DNA from: a virus
Direction: 5' to 3' (one strand)
DNA length: 36,906 bases
Virus record (IMG/VR): IMGVR_UViG_3300025598_000088
Span: 1 to 36,906 of that record
The notes below the pieces were generated by a model that did no database searches, was not told the origin of the DNA, and worked only from the letters and a program-made list of their open reading frames with translations. Of this stretch, positions 1-5,578 are shown in pieces (the first letter of the stretch is position 1; the number at the start of each line of letters is the position of its first letter). The position numbers and the translations under genes are program-made.

Positions 1-126
1 GCCCCGCAAGGCCGCAACCCCGCCGCCCCCCAAGACATGGCGCCAGGTGTGGGCAGAGGCAGGCTGCAAGCCGATTCCGCCGGATGTGGAGATCACGCCC
101 GATGCGTTCGCAATCCCCCGCCGCGG
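1..126. repeat. Terminal direct repeat, left copy (assembly circularity)
   Basis: Bases 1-126 are identical to 36774-36899. The repeat lies within the primase-helicase coding frame and the frame is continuous across the join. This fits a circularly closed contig rather than a biological terminal repeat. See the right copy for the mismatch at the very end. Confidence 0.93.
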
Positions 127-1930
127 CAAGCCCGACCACCTTTACGTTTACCGCGACCTTGACGGCACCCCGCTGTGGGTCGTCACCCGGTGGGACGCGG
201 TCGAGGCCGAGAACCTCACCAAGCTGTTCCTGCCTTGGCAATTCCGCATTGACGGCTGGCAGCGCGGCGGCGTGCCGGCGCCCCGGTGTTTGTACGGCCT
301 CGAGCTGCTCCCCGGCAACCCTCGCAACGTGGTCATCGTAGAGGGCGAGAAGGCCGCAGAGGCCGCCAGACGCCTTCTGCCGACCTCGCCGGTGCTGAGT
401 TGGGCCAACGGGGCCGCGAGCGTCACATCGACCGACTGGAGCGACCTCAAGGGCCGCAAGGTAGTCATCTGGCCCGACGCCGACGCGCCGGGGCTGGCTG
501 CCCTCAACGAGATTGCCAACCTGATCGCCCCGATCGTGGACGGGCCGGTGCGGTACGTCGACGCCGGCAACGTGGAGCCGGGGTTTGACGCCGCCGACCT
601 TGGCAATATGAGCCCGGAAGCCGCCTTCCAATGGGTCAAGGCGCGCCTCAAAGTCTGGAACCCGCCCACGGCCGTTGAACCGCTGGCCGAGGTGCTGCCG
701 CAGGAACCGGTCGTGGAGACCAAGCACGTCCCGGACGCCCGATGGGGCGAGTACGGCCTCGAGCTGCGCGCCAGCGGGACGCCGCACCCGAGCATTGACA
801 ACGCCGTTCGCATCTTGGGTCACAAGATCCCTGCCGGCGACATCCACTTCGACAGTTTCTTGAACCAAATCCGCATCCGCGGGACGAACGGCGCCTTCAT
901 CCGGCTGGTCGATCACCATCTCGTCACGCTCACGATCGCCATCCAACGCGACCACCTGATGCAGGACATGAAAAAGTCCACGGTCGCCGACGCCATTGAA
1001 TTCTACGCTCGCAGCAACACCCGTAACTGTCTGACCGAGTGGCTCCAGTCCCTTCAGTGGGACAACGTCGCCCGCGTGGAAGACCTGATGACGATGGGGT
1101 TCGGGGCCGAGGACAACGAGTACACCCGCGCCGTGTCGCGCAACTTCCTGATCGGCATGGTCGCTCGAGCGATGCGACCTGGCTGCCAATTGGACACCCT
1201 GCCGATCTTGGAAGGCGCACAGGGCATCGGCAAGTCGCAGGGCTTGCGCGCACTCGCGGGACAATTCTATGCCGACATTGACACCGCGATGGGCACCAAA
1301 GAATTCGCCGAGCAACTGCAAGGCAAGTGGCTGGTGGAACTCTCCGAACTCAGCGCCATGCGGCCGTCTGACGTTGAAAAGGTCAAGTCCGGCATCACCC
1401 GCACCGTCGACGTCTACCGCGAGCCGTTCGCCGTGCTGGCATCCGACCATCCCCGTCAATGTGTGTTCGCCGGGACAACCAACGCCGAGAACTACCTCGT
1501 CGACACCACTGGCAACCGGCGGTTCTGGCCGGTGCGGTGCGGCGTCATCAACCGCGAGTGGATCATCCAATCCCGCGAGGCCCTCTTTGCCGAGGCGCTC
1601 CACCTGTACACCCACGGGACAAATTGGTGGACGATGCCGGGAGACCTTGCACGCAAAGAGGTCGATAGCCGTATGTTCGGGGATGCACTCACTGAGCGCG
1701 TCCGCGCCTACACGGAATCTCACGGGACAAATGTCCGCATCAACGAAGTCCTTGAGGCATGGGACGTGCCAGAAGCTCAGTGGTCGGCACCGTTACAGCG
1801 CCGCATCGCCGACGCTCTTCGAGCCTTAGGATGGCAGTCGACCAAAAGTAACGGCAGGCAAGTGTGGCGGGCACCCACGGGACAAATGCCGATAGCACCT
1901 GGCACGGTAAGCAACATCCGCCGGCTCTAA
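1..1930 (+). CDS. Toprim/VirE-type primase-helicase (3' part; 5' part at 36460-36906)
   Basis: The frame is open from base 2 and continues a gene that starts at 36460 and crosses the circular join; joined, it encodes 747 residues. A Toprim domain is visible with VEGEK near residues 218-222 and WPDADAPG near 263-270, the acidic Mg-binding positions of primases. A VirE-type P-loop NTPase domain follows (PF05272-like), with Walker A GAQGIGKS near 510-517, then ELSEL and TTGNRRFWP motifs typical of that family. Inferred role: priming and unwinding at the fork on host-supplied polymerase, since the phage has no polymerase gene. It is the last gene of the helicase-nuclease-primase operon. The GTG at 47 is internal, not the true start. 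Family assignment is strong; primase activity itself is inferred. Confidence 0.88.
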   Translation, partial: PRKAATPPPPKTWRQVWAEAGCKPIPPDVEITPDAFAIPRRGKPDHLYVYRDLDGTPLWVVTRWDAVEAENLTKLFLPWQFRIDGWQRGGVPAPRCLYGLELLPGNPRNVVIVEGEKAAEAARRLLPTSPVLSWANGAASVTSTDWSDLKGRKVVIWPDADAPGLAALNEIANLIAPIVDGPVRYVDAGNVEPGFDAADLGNMSPEAAFQWVKARLKVWNPPTAVEPLAEVLPQEPVVETKHVPDARWGEYGLELRASGTPHPSIDNAVRILGHKIPAGDIHFDSFLNQIRIRGTNGAFIRLVDHHLVTLTIAIQRDHLMQDMKKSTVADAIEFYARSNTRNCLTEWLQSLQWDNVARVEDLMTMGFGAEDNEYTRAVSRNFLIGMVARAMRPGCQLDTLPILEGAQGIGKSQGLRALAGQFYADIDTAMGTKEFAEQLQGKWLVELSELSAMRPSDVEKVKSGITRTVDVYREPFAVLASDHPRQCVFAGTTNAENYLVDTTGNRRFWPVRCGVINREWIIQSREALFAEALHLYTHGTNWWTMPGDLARKEVDSRMFGDALTERVRAYTESHGTNVRINEVLEAWDVPEAQWSAPLQRRIADALRALGWQSTKSNGRQVWRAPTGQMPIAPGTVSNIRRL

Positions 1931-1966
1931 AAAAATGCCTCCCAAAGGATAGACCGATGGGAGGCA
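1929..1966 (-). terminator. Intrinsic terminator of the minus-strand RadC operon
   Basis: Read on the minus strand, a perfect 9-bp stem (TGCCTCCCA / TGGGAGGCA, 1958-1966 and 1936-1944) with a 13-base loop is followed at once by six T residues. This is a textbook rho-independent terminator for transcripts arriving from 3557-2063. It sits immediately after the stop codon of the converging primase gene; on the plus strand the stem has no U-tract, so it would act mainly on the minus-strand transcript. Confidence 0.85.
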
Positions 1967-2062
1967 AACGCGCGCGAGAGGGCACGCGCGGAGACTCGAT
2001 CAGTTTAACACGGCCGATCGGCCGGCCGGCCGACGCGCGAAGCGCCGGCCGAACGGTTCCGA

Positions 2063-2206
2063 TCAATGGTTTTTCAGGTACAGGTATACGTTAGCCGCTA
2101 CCAGTACCGGAAAAGCGAACCACAATGGGGCGCCCATTGCGATAATCAGTAGGGCAAGAAATGCACAACCCTTGAGAATGTCATAAGTAACGTCAAACAA
2201 TGTCAT
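2063..2206 (-). CDS. Small hydrophobic membrane protein (47 aa), third gene of the RadC operon
   Basis: Starts with ATG at 2206, overlapping the stop of the upstream gene as ATGA, with GGGGGA six bases upstream as ribosome-binding site. The product is 47 residues. After a short N-terminus (MTLFDVTYDILKG) a hydrophobic stretch covers about residues 14-44 with a Gly-Ala-Pro break near 25-27, so it could form one long or two short membrane helices. It ends LKNH. I do not recognise a family. The coupled start and position before the terminator argue that it is a real gene. A membrane partner of the other two products is one possibility, but that is inference. Confidence 0.65.
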   Translation of the reverse strand: MTLFDVTYDILKGCAFLALLIIAMGAPLWFAFPVLVAANVYLYLKNH

Positions 2207-3081
2207 ACGTCCCCCATATTGACAGCGAAACCCTCTCCGGTGCGCGCTCGAACGGCGCCGATCCGCGCGACGACGGCCGGCGCCGTTATCCGTTTGAACC
2301 GTAGACCAACGAAAACCCCTTTCGGGTCGGCCGGCCGGTAATCGTGCGCATCCCCATCAATGACTCGCAATGTCCGACCGTGAATTGTCGCACGGGTCGG
2401 AACTTCGCGCCCCATGAATGGCACGGCAACATTCAACCCCATATCAAGCGCTTCCAGCATATCGGCCGCGCGATTCACCGGATCATAGCTGTACGTCAAA
2501 CGATAATTTGTTGGCAATCGCGGGACGCGAAAACGAGCCGGAATTTTAGTGTAGTCGTAAAACGACACTCTCGGGAAAGCTCGCATCATAGAGTCATGCG
2601 TGCCAGGCCTAACCCGAACCCCGTACACGTCGCGAGCCCATGCGACTAGTTCACGGGACAATTCGAGCCCCATGCGCTCATATGCGTTATCCGACGTCGC
2701 ATTCGGCCGAACGGCCGGCCGCATCCCTAGCACGCGCGCCGTCGCAACGTGCCGGACAATCTCCGAAAACCATACCGTTAAAAACGATTCCCGATCGTTC
2801 CAGTAGAACCCCGTCCTATTAATGCGGGCGCGCTCTTTGCCGACGGCATACGCCCGATTACCGGCACCGTCCAGGCAAAGATCCCGACAACCGCCGGCAT
2901 ACGCACATACCGTTTTTCCGCCGGCGCTGTCGGCCGGCGCCAAATGCAGCGGTAACGTCAAAACATTAAGTTTTGTACTCTTACTCGTTTTCGGGTTTTC
3001 TAGTGCGTCGGCAGAAAGCGCCCGCACGCCATGTTTTTTTGCGACGGCTCGAGCCGCGCGCAATTGCGCCGGCAATCTCAT
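2203..3081 (-). CDS. DUF7227/GP88-like phage protein (292 aa)
   Basis: Chosen start ATG 3081 overlaps the RadC-like stop as ATGA and has GGAAGG about seven bases upstream; an in-frame ATG at 3111 would only add ten residues. Near residues 57-80 there is a cysteine cluster, CAYAGGCRDLCL, followed by a Gly/Asn turn and basic residues. It resembles the conserved motif of phage DUF7227/gene-product-88 proteins (C-x-F/Y-A-x-x-G-C-x3-C). Further on, RPNATSDNAYE and YDYTK also fit that family as I remember it. The function is unknown; metal or cofactor binding by the cysteines is a guess. It is the middle gene of a three-gene accessory operon with RadC-like and membrane proteins. Confidence 0.6.
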   Translation of the reverse strand: MRLPAQLRAARAVAKKHGVRALSADALENPKTSKSTKLNVLTLPLHLAPADSAGGKTVCAYAGGCRDLCLDGAGNRAYAVGKERARINRTGFYWNDRESFLTVWFSEIVRHVATARVLGMRPAVRPNATSDNAYERMGLELSRELVAWARDVYGVRVRPGTHDSMMRAFPRVSFYDYTKIPARFRVPRLPTNYRLTYSYDPVNRAADMLEALDMGLNVAVPFMGREVPTRATIHGRTLRVIDGDAHDYRPADPKGVFVGLRFKRITAPAVVARIGAVRARTGEGFAVNMGDV

Positions 3082-3557
3082 ATGACGCCTTCCTTTGCCA
3101 ACGAGACGCAATCGGTGCTGGCAATAATGAGATGGTCAATCAACCGAACGTCTATGAGCGCGAGCGCATCCCTCAAACGATGCGTAATCATCTCATCCGC
3201 GCGACTAGGCGACGGATTCCCCGAAGGATGATTATGGAAAAGAATCACGGCCGCAGCGCCGTGGTTCAAGCATCCTTTCACACACTCGCGCGGATGCACG
3301 CTTGCGCCGTCAATCGTTCCCGTGAAAAGGATCTCCACCGACAAAACACGATGCCGGTTGTCCAAATAAACGAGCCCGAATTGTTCGCGCTCTAGTCCGG
3401 CCTGATGCATCAAAAACGCGCGCGCTTCGGTCGGATTGCCAATCGTCGGCCGATCCTTACTGGCGCTCGCGAACGTGTAGGCGCTCGCGCGCTCACATAC
3501 TTCTGCCGGTTTAGCGCGACGATAGCGCGCGCCAGTCTTTACGAATAATTCTAACAT
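3078..3557 (-). CDS. RadC-like JAB/JAMM domain protein (159 aa)
   Basis: The JAMM metalloprotease signature is intact: Glu75, His108-x-His110-Pro-Ser-Gly and Asp121 in HNHPSGNPSPSRAD. This is the C-terminal half of bacterial RadC (usually about 220 aa); the N-terminal helix-hairpin-helix part is missing, as in many plasmid and phage versions. Start ATG 3557 has GGAGA upstream. It is the first gene of the minus-strand operon and faces the non-coding control region. RadC-like proteins are common in mobile elements and anti-restriction islands; their biochemical role is unsettled and the old DNA-repair label is not well supported. Family call is firm, function open. Confidence 0.88.
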   Translation of the reverse strand: MLELFVKTGARYRRAKPAEVCERASAYTFASASKDRPTIGNPTEARAFLMHQAGLEREQFGLVYLDNRHRVLSVEILFTGTIDGASVHPRECVKGCLNHGAAAVILFHNHPSGNPSPSRADEMITHRLRDALALIDVRLIDHLIIASTDCVSLAKEGVI

Positions 3558-3597
3558 GATTGTCTCCGCATTCCCTTTGTTGTTGTGTCATGGCGCC

Positions 3598-3629
3598 ATT
3601 GCCATGCCGGCATAAAGTAGCATGGCAAT
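3598..3629. repeat. Perfect 10-bp inverted repeat upstream of the RadC operon
   Basis: ATTGCCATGC (3598-3607) and GCATGGCAAT (3620-3629) form a perfect inverted repeat around a 12-base spacer, 41 bases upstream of the RadC-like start. It could be a transcription-factor operator or a 5'-leader hairpin. The GGCAAT half-motif recurs at 3945, 3961 and 4354, which favours a protein-binding site. Confidence 0.6.
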
Positions 3630-3630
3630 T

Positions 3631-3676
3631 GGGGAGCATGCAAGTTTCAGGGTGATACTCCCCAAAGTATCCCTAC
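3631..3676. repeat. Left arm of large inverted repeat flanking the AT-rich core
   Basis: Contains three blocks in inverted order relative to the right arm at 3878-3913: GGGGAGCATG (3631-3640), GATACTCCC (3654-3662) and GTATCCCTAC (3667-3676). The two inner blocks with their 4-base spacer match the right arm at 20 of 23 positions. The outer block is separated by 13 bases here and by only 3 in the right arm. The arrangement looks like paired binding-site clusters rather than a simple hairpin. Confidence 0.7.
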
Positions 3677-3877
3677 ACTCGCAACTGTATGATTCGAAGT
3701 GTCTTTTATACTTTTAGGGATATGGGGATATAAAATTTAATATATAGGTGAGAAAGATATAGATATAGGGATAGATAGGTATATATACCTCTATAGTTAT
3801 ATATATATAGATAGGCAAATCATGGTCCCCGCATCCCTAGAACGAAAAAAACGCATGTGATCCATACACTTGCGCCA
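3677..3877. other. AT-rich non-coding core: candidate origin / divergent control region
   Basis: In a GC-rich genome this ~200-base stretch is strikingly AT-rich, especially 3700-3830. It holds no plausible gene. It contains a perfect 14-base palindrome AGGTATATATACCT (3777-3790), near-tandem AGATAT/AGGGAT hexamers (3755-3780), and the motif TAGGGAT(A) at 3715 and 3766 plus an inverted partial copy (ATCCCTA) at 3833. The same motif lies in both flanking inverted-repeat arms. It separates the divergent RadC operon (minus) from the HNH/terminase operon (plus). A DNA-unwinding element with initiator sites, or an operator-rich divergent promoter, would both fit. Confidence 0.55.
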
Positions 3878-3913
3878 GTAGGGATACAGTAGGGAGTATC
3901 CCCCATGCTCCCC
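3878..3913. repeat. Right arm of large inverted repeat flanking the AT-rich core
   Basis: GTAGGGATAC (3878-3887), GGGAGTATC (3892-3900) and CATGCTCCCC (3904-3913) are the exact reverse complements of the three blocks of the left arm at 3631-3676, in mirrored order. Conserved blocks with variable spacers suggest several protein contacts. Further C-rich tracts (CCTCCCC, GTCCCC) follow to about 3934. Confidence 0.7.
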
Positions 3914-4380
3914 GATCCTCCCCAACGTCCCCAAAACGTGACTTGGCAATGTCAGGCGACGGCAATGCTGAGGGGGAGAGCTTAGGGACAATCGGTTCCC
4001 GTCCCCGTCTCCGTCTCTGCCGGCACAAAATGCGCGCTTGGGCGCTAGGGGATAGCGTACGAGCCCGCCTAGTCGGCCGGCGCCGTCCGGTATATAGAAC
4101 GATAGATAGCGCGCGCTATGCGGGCCCGATCGGCCGCGCGCACGCATGCGGGCCACACGGCGCGCCGGCAGAGAGAGAGAATCACGGGATACCGTCGCGC
4201 ATCCCGTCGCTGTCGGCATTCCGTCGCACGCGCGCGAGAGGACGCCAATTTCCGATCAACCGCGCGTTTTCGGCCGGCCGAGCCCGTGGGTCGCGAGGTT
4301 ATTGCTCTGGGGGCCCCCTTTCTTGCCCCCCACCCAAAAAAAACTGGCACCTTGGCAATAGATCGTGTATACGGCTTGGC
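3914..4380. other. GC-rich, palindrome-dense non-coding leader before the HNH gene
   Basis: No convincing gene is seen in these 467 bases: a frame is open from 3943 into the HNH gene, but its predicted residues look like low-complexity Arg/Gly/Ser noise. The stretch is rich in GC palindromes (GGCGCC, CGGCCG, GGGCCC, GGCGCGCC), including the perfect ATAGCGCGCGCTAT at 4106-4119. GGCAAT motifs occur at 3945, 3961 and 4354. A candidate sigma70-type promoter, CTGGCA (4344-4349), an 18-base spacer and TATACG (4368-4373), ends seven bases before the HNH start codon, which lacks a Shine-Dalgarno. This may be a long 5' leader or part of the origin. Confidence 0.5.
4344..4373 (+). promoter_or_regulatory. 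Candidate promoter for the HNH-terminase operon (possibly leaderless)
   Basis: CTGGCA and TATACG are separated by 18 bases, and the -10-like box ends 7 bases before ATG 4381. No ribosome-binding site precedes that ATG. The spacing 6-18-6-7-ATG is identical to the promoter candidate at 10170-10199. The boxes match consensus only moderately. Confidence 0.35.
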
Positions 4381-4752
4381 ATGAAGCGCAAGTTTGATGG
4401 ATTGCTGGCTGAGTGTTGCGGGTGTCGTGAGATGCTGCCGCGAGGGCAATTTAGGAAGCGTGTGCGTGGTGGTCGTGTGGTGTTACGGCCTCGATGTCGG
4501 GCGTGTGAGAAGCCGGAGCGAGCTGCGGCGGCTGCGACGAGGCGCAAGCGTGTGCGTGGGACGTACACGGCGGCGGACGTGAGGCGGTTGTACCTGGTGC
4601 AGAATGGCCGGTGTCGGCGGTGTTTGCGGTCGCTGGCGTTGTTTGGGTATCACGTCGACCATGTGGTTCCGATTGCGAAGGGTGGATTGAATGTGGCGGG
4701 CAATTTGCAGTTGCTGTGCCCGCGGTGCAACTTGAGGAAGGGGGCGAGATGA
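4381..4752 (+). CDS. HNH endonuclease (123 aa), upstream of terminase
   Basis: An HNH nuclease core is visible near residues 78-120: CxxC at 78-81, the HVDHVVPIAKGG metal/catalytic strand at 91-102, GNLQLLC with Asn108, and CPRC at 113-116. The paired CxxC knuckles should bind a structural zinc. The N-terminus has a second Cys pattern (C12, C13, C15, C39, C42), suggesting an extra zinc finger. In many tailed phages an HNH protein encoded just upstream of the large terminase works with it in genome cleavage, which would fit this position; a free-standing homing-type nuclease is the alternative. The ATG at 4381 lacks a Shine-Dalgarno. It overlaps the next gene as ATGA. Confidence 0.85.
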   Translation: MKRKFDGLLAECCGCREMLPRGQFRKRVRGGRVVLRPRCRACEKPERAAAAATRRKRVRGTYTAADVRRLYLVQNGRCRRCLRSLALFGYHVDHVVPIAKGGLNVAGNLQLLCPRCNLRKGAR

Positions 4753-4928
4753 CCGAGCAAGATGTTGCCGAGTTGCGCGAGGAGCGTGACTGGATGATTC
4801 GGCTGACGGCGGAGTACATGCAGAGTGAGCGGTTGAATGTGCAGGGTGTGTACATGACGATCGGTCAGTGTGAGAACGCCGTGAGGGAGTTGTTGGACTT
4901 GCGGAATGTGTTGAAGGATGTGTTATGA
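4749..4928 (+). CDS. Hypothetical helical protein (59 aa)
   Basis: ATG 4749 overlaps the HNH stop as ATGA, and its own stop overlaps the next start in the same way, so the four genes from HNH on are probably translated in a coupled chain. The 59 residues are mostly charged and helical (MTEQDVAELREERDW..., ending NVLKDVL) with no Cys cluster or membrane segment. I do not recognise it. A small coiled-coil partner of the packaging machinery is possible but unsupported. Confidence 0.65.
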   Translation: MTEQDVAELREERDWMIRLTAEYMQSERLNVQGVYMTIGQCENAVRELLDLRNVLKDVL

Positions 4929-5143
4929 CCGAGCAGAAGAAGCCGCGTGGATTGGCTGCGATGACGCCTGAGCGTCGTCGTGAGGTACAGTCGATGGGTG
5001 GCCGGTCGGTGCCGTCGTCGTCGCGGTGGTTTGCGAAAAACCAGGCGGCGGCGTCTGAGGCGGGTCGGCGGGGTGGTAATCGTAAGGCGATCAAAGAGCG
5101 CCAGCGGGCGCAGGAGGCTGAAGGTGGGAATGAATTTCGGTAA
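4925..5143 (+). CDS. Small basic KGG-like protein (72 aa)
   Basis: ATG 4925 overlaps the preceding stop as ATGA. The 72-residue product has two Gly-Gly turns in a basic setting (SMGGRSVPSSSRWF and ASEAGRRGGNRKA), resembling the KGG repeat of small stress-type proteins, then a helical Lys/Arg/Glu tail. No enzyme motif is visible. A DNA-binding role is plausible from charge alone. No small terminase subunit is recognisable elsewhere; this gene or its neighbours could hide one, but nothing in the sequence shows it. Confidence 0.6.
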   Translation: MTEQKKPRGLAAMTPERRREVQSMGGRSVPSSSRWFAKNQAAASEAGRRGGNRKAIKERQRAQEAEGGNEFR

Positions 5144-5327
5144 TGCGACATCCTCGATGCAGGGTGGTACGCCGGTGCAGCGTGAGGGCTGGACGAAGTA
5201 TTTGACGGTCGAGTCGCCCTACATTGGGGTGTACACGGACATCATCGACAGCGAGACGCAGGCGTCGTGGGTGGGCACGAACGCGGACTTGTTGGCGACG
5301 GATTGGACAACGGTCGTGGGAGCGTGA
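5130..5327 (+). CDS. DUF2829 / Tad2-like protein (65 aa), candidate anti-Thoeris protein
   Basis: The 65-residue product begins MNFGNATSSMQGGTPVQREG, then W, and ends NADLLATDWTTVVGA. This matches the hallmark layout of DUF2829 proteins: a start like MNFGxAL, a 'GxxVxRxGW' strand, and a C-terminal 'DLLAxDW' motif. Some DUF2829 members are Tad2, which binds and sequesters the cyclic ADP-ribose-type signal of Thoeris defence. The family call is good; the anti-defence role is inference from family. The protein is at the short end of the usual size. The start at 5130 overlaps the preceding gene by 14 bases, with GGTGGGA just upstream. It sits in the small-gene cluster between HNH and terminase. 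Confidence 0.75.
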   Translation: MNFGNATSSMQGGTPVQREGWTKYLTVESPYIGVYTDIIDSETQASWVGTNADLLATDWTTVVGA

Positions 5328-5328
5328 C

Positions 5329-5511
5329 ATGACGAACGTAGTGACGTGGACGTGGGAAGAGATCGTGAAGTTCGCCGAGAGGGGTGTGGCGTACACGGAG
5401 GGGAACCTCGAGCATGAGGCGATCCTGGTGGCGCGGTGGCTGCATGCCGAGCGTGTGAAGGCGCTGGTTGCGGCGGGCGAGCCGGCACCGGCTGAGACGC
5501 CGGCGGAGTGA
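5329..5511 (+). CDS. Hypothetical protein (60 aa)
   Basis: ATG 5329 follows the Tad2-like stop by one base. The 60 residues start MTNVVTWTWEEIVKFAERG, then read as two amphipathic helices, and finish with a short Pro/Ala/Glu-rich tail (EPAPAETPAE). No family is recognised and no catalytic motif is seen. It completes the coupled small-gene cluster before the large terminase; the tight spacing suggests co-translation with the Tad2-like gene. Confidence 0.6.
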   Translation: MTNVVTWTWEEIVKFAERGVAYTEGNLEHEAILVARWLHAERVKALVAAGEPAPAETPAE

Positions 5512-5578
5512 CGCGGGTGTGCCGCCGCTGGTGGGTGTGTGTTGCTGACCGGCGGCGGTGCGCTTGTTGGAGGAAGAG

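Noticed and set aside
1-126. End repeat as a biological direct terminal repeat
   Set aside because: It lies inside one continuous gene across the join and has a length typical of assembly overlap; an assembly explanation is simpler.
148-813. Long open frames on the strand opposite the primase and other large genes
   Set aside because: Arg/Ser/Pro-rich translations typical of antisense frames in GC-rich coding DNA; no ribosome-binding site or motif.
4309-4331. GGGGGCCCCC followed by a T-containing stretch as terminator
   Set aside because: No room for a loop in the palindrome, and the T-run is short and interrupted.
3943-4380. A reading frame open upstream of and in frame with the HNH gene
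   Set aside because: The added ~146 residues are Arg/Gly/Ser-rich noise without domain character. The recognisable protein starts at ATG 4381, and the stretch contains control-region motifs and GC palindromes.
5521-5556. GCCGCCG/CGGCGGC stem before the terminase
   Set aside because: Only seven GC pairs with a 22-base loop and no T-tract; expected by chance in GC-rich DNA.
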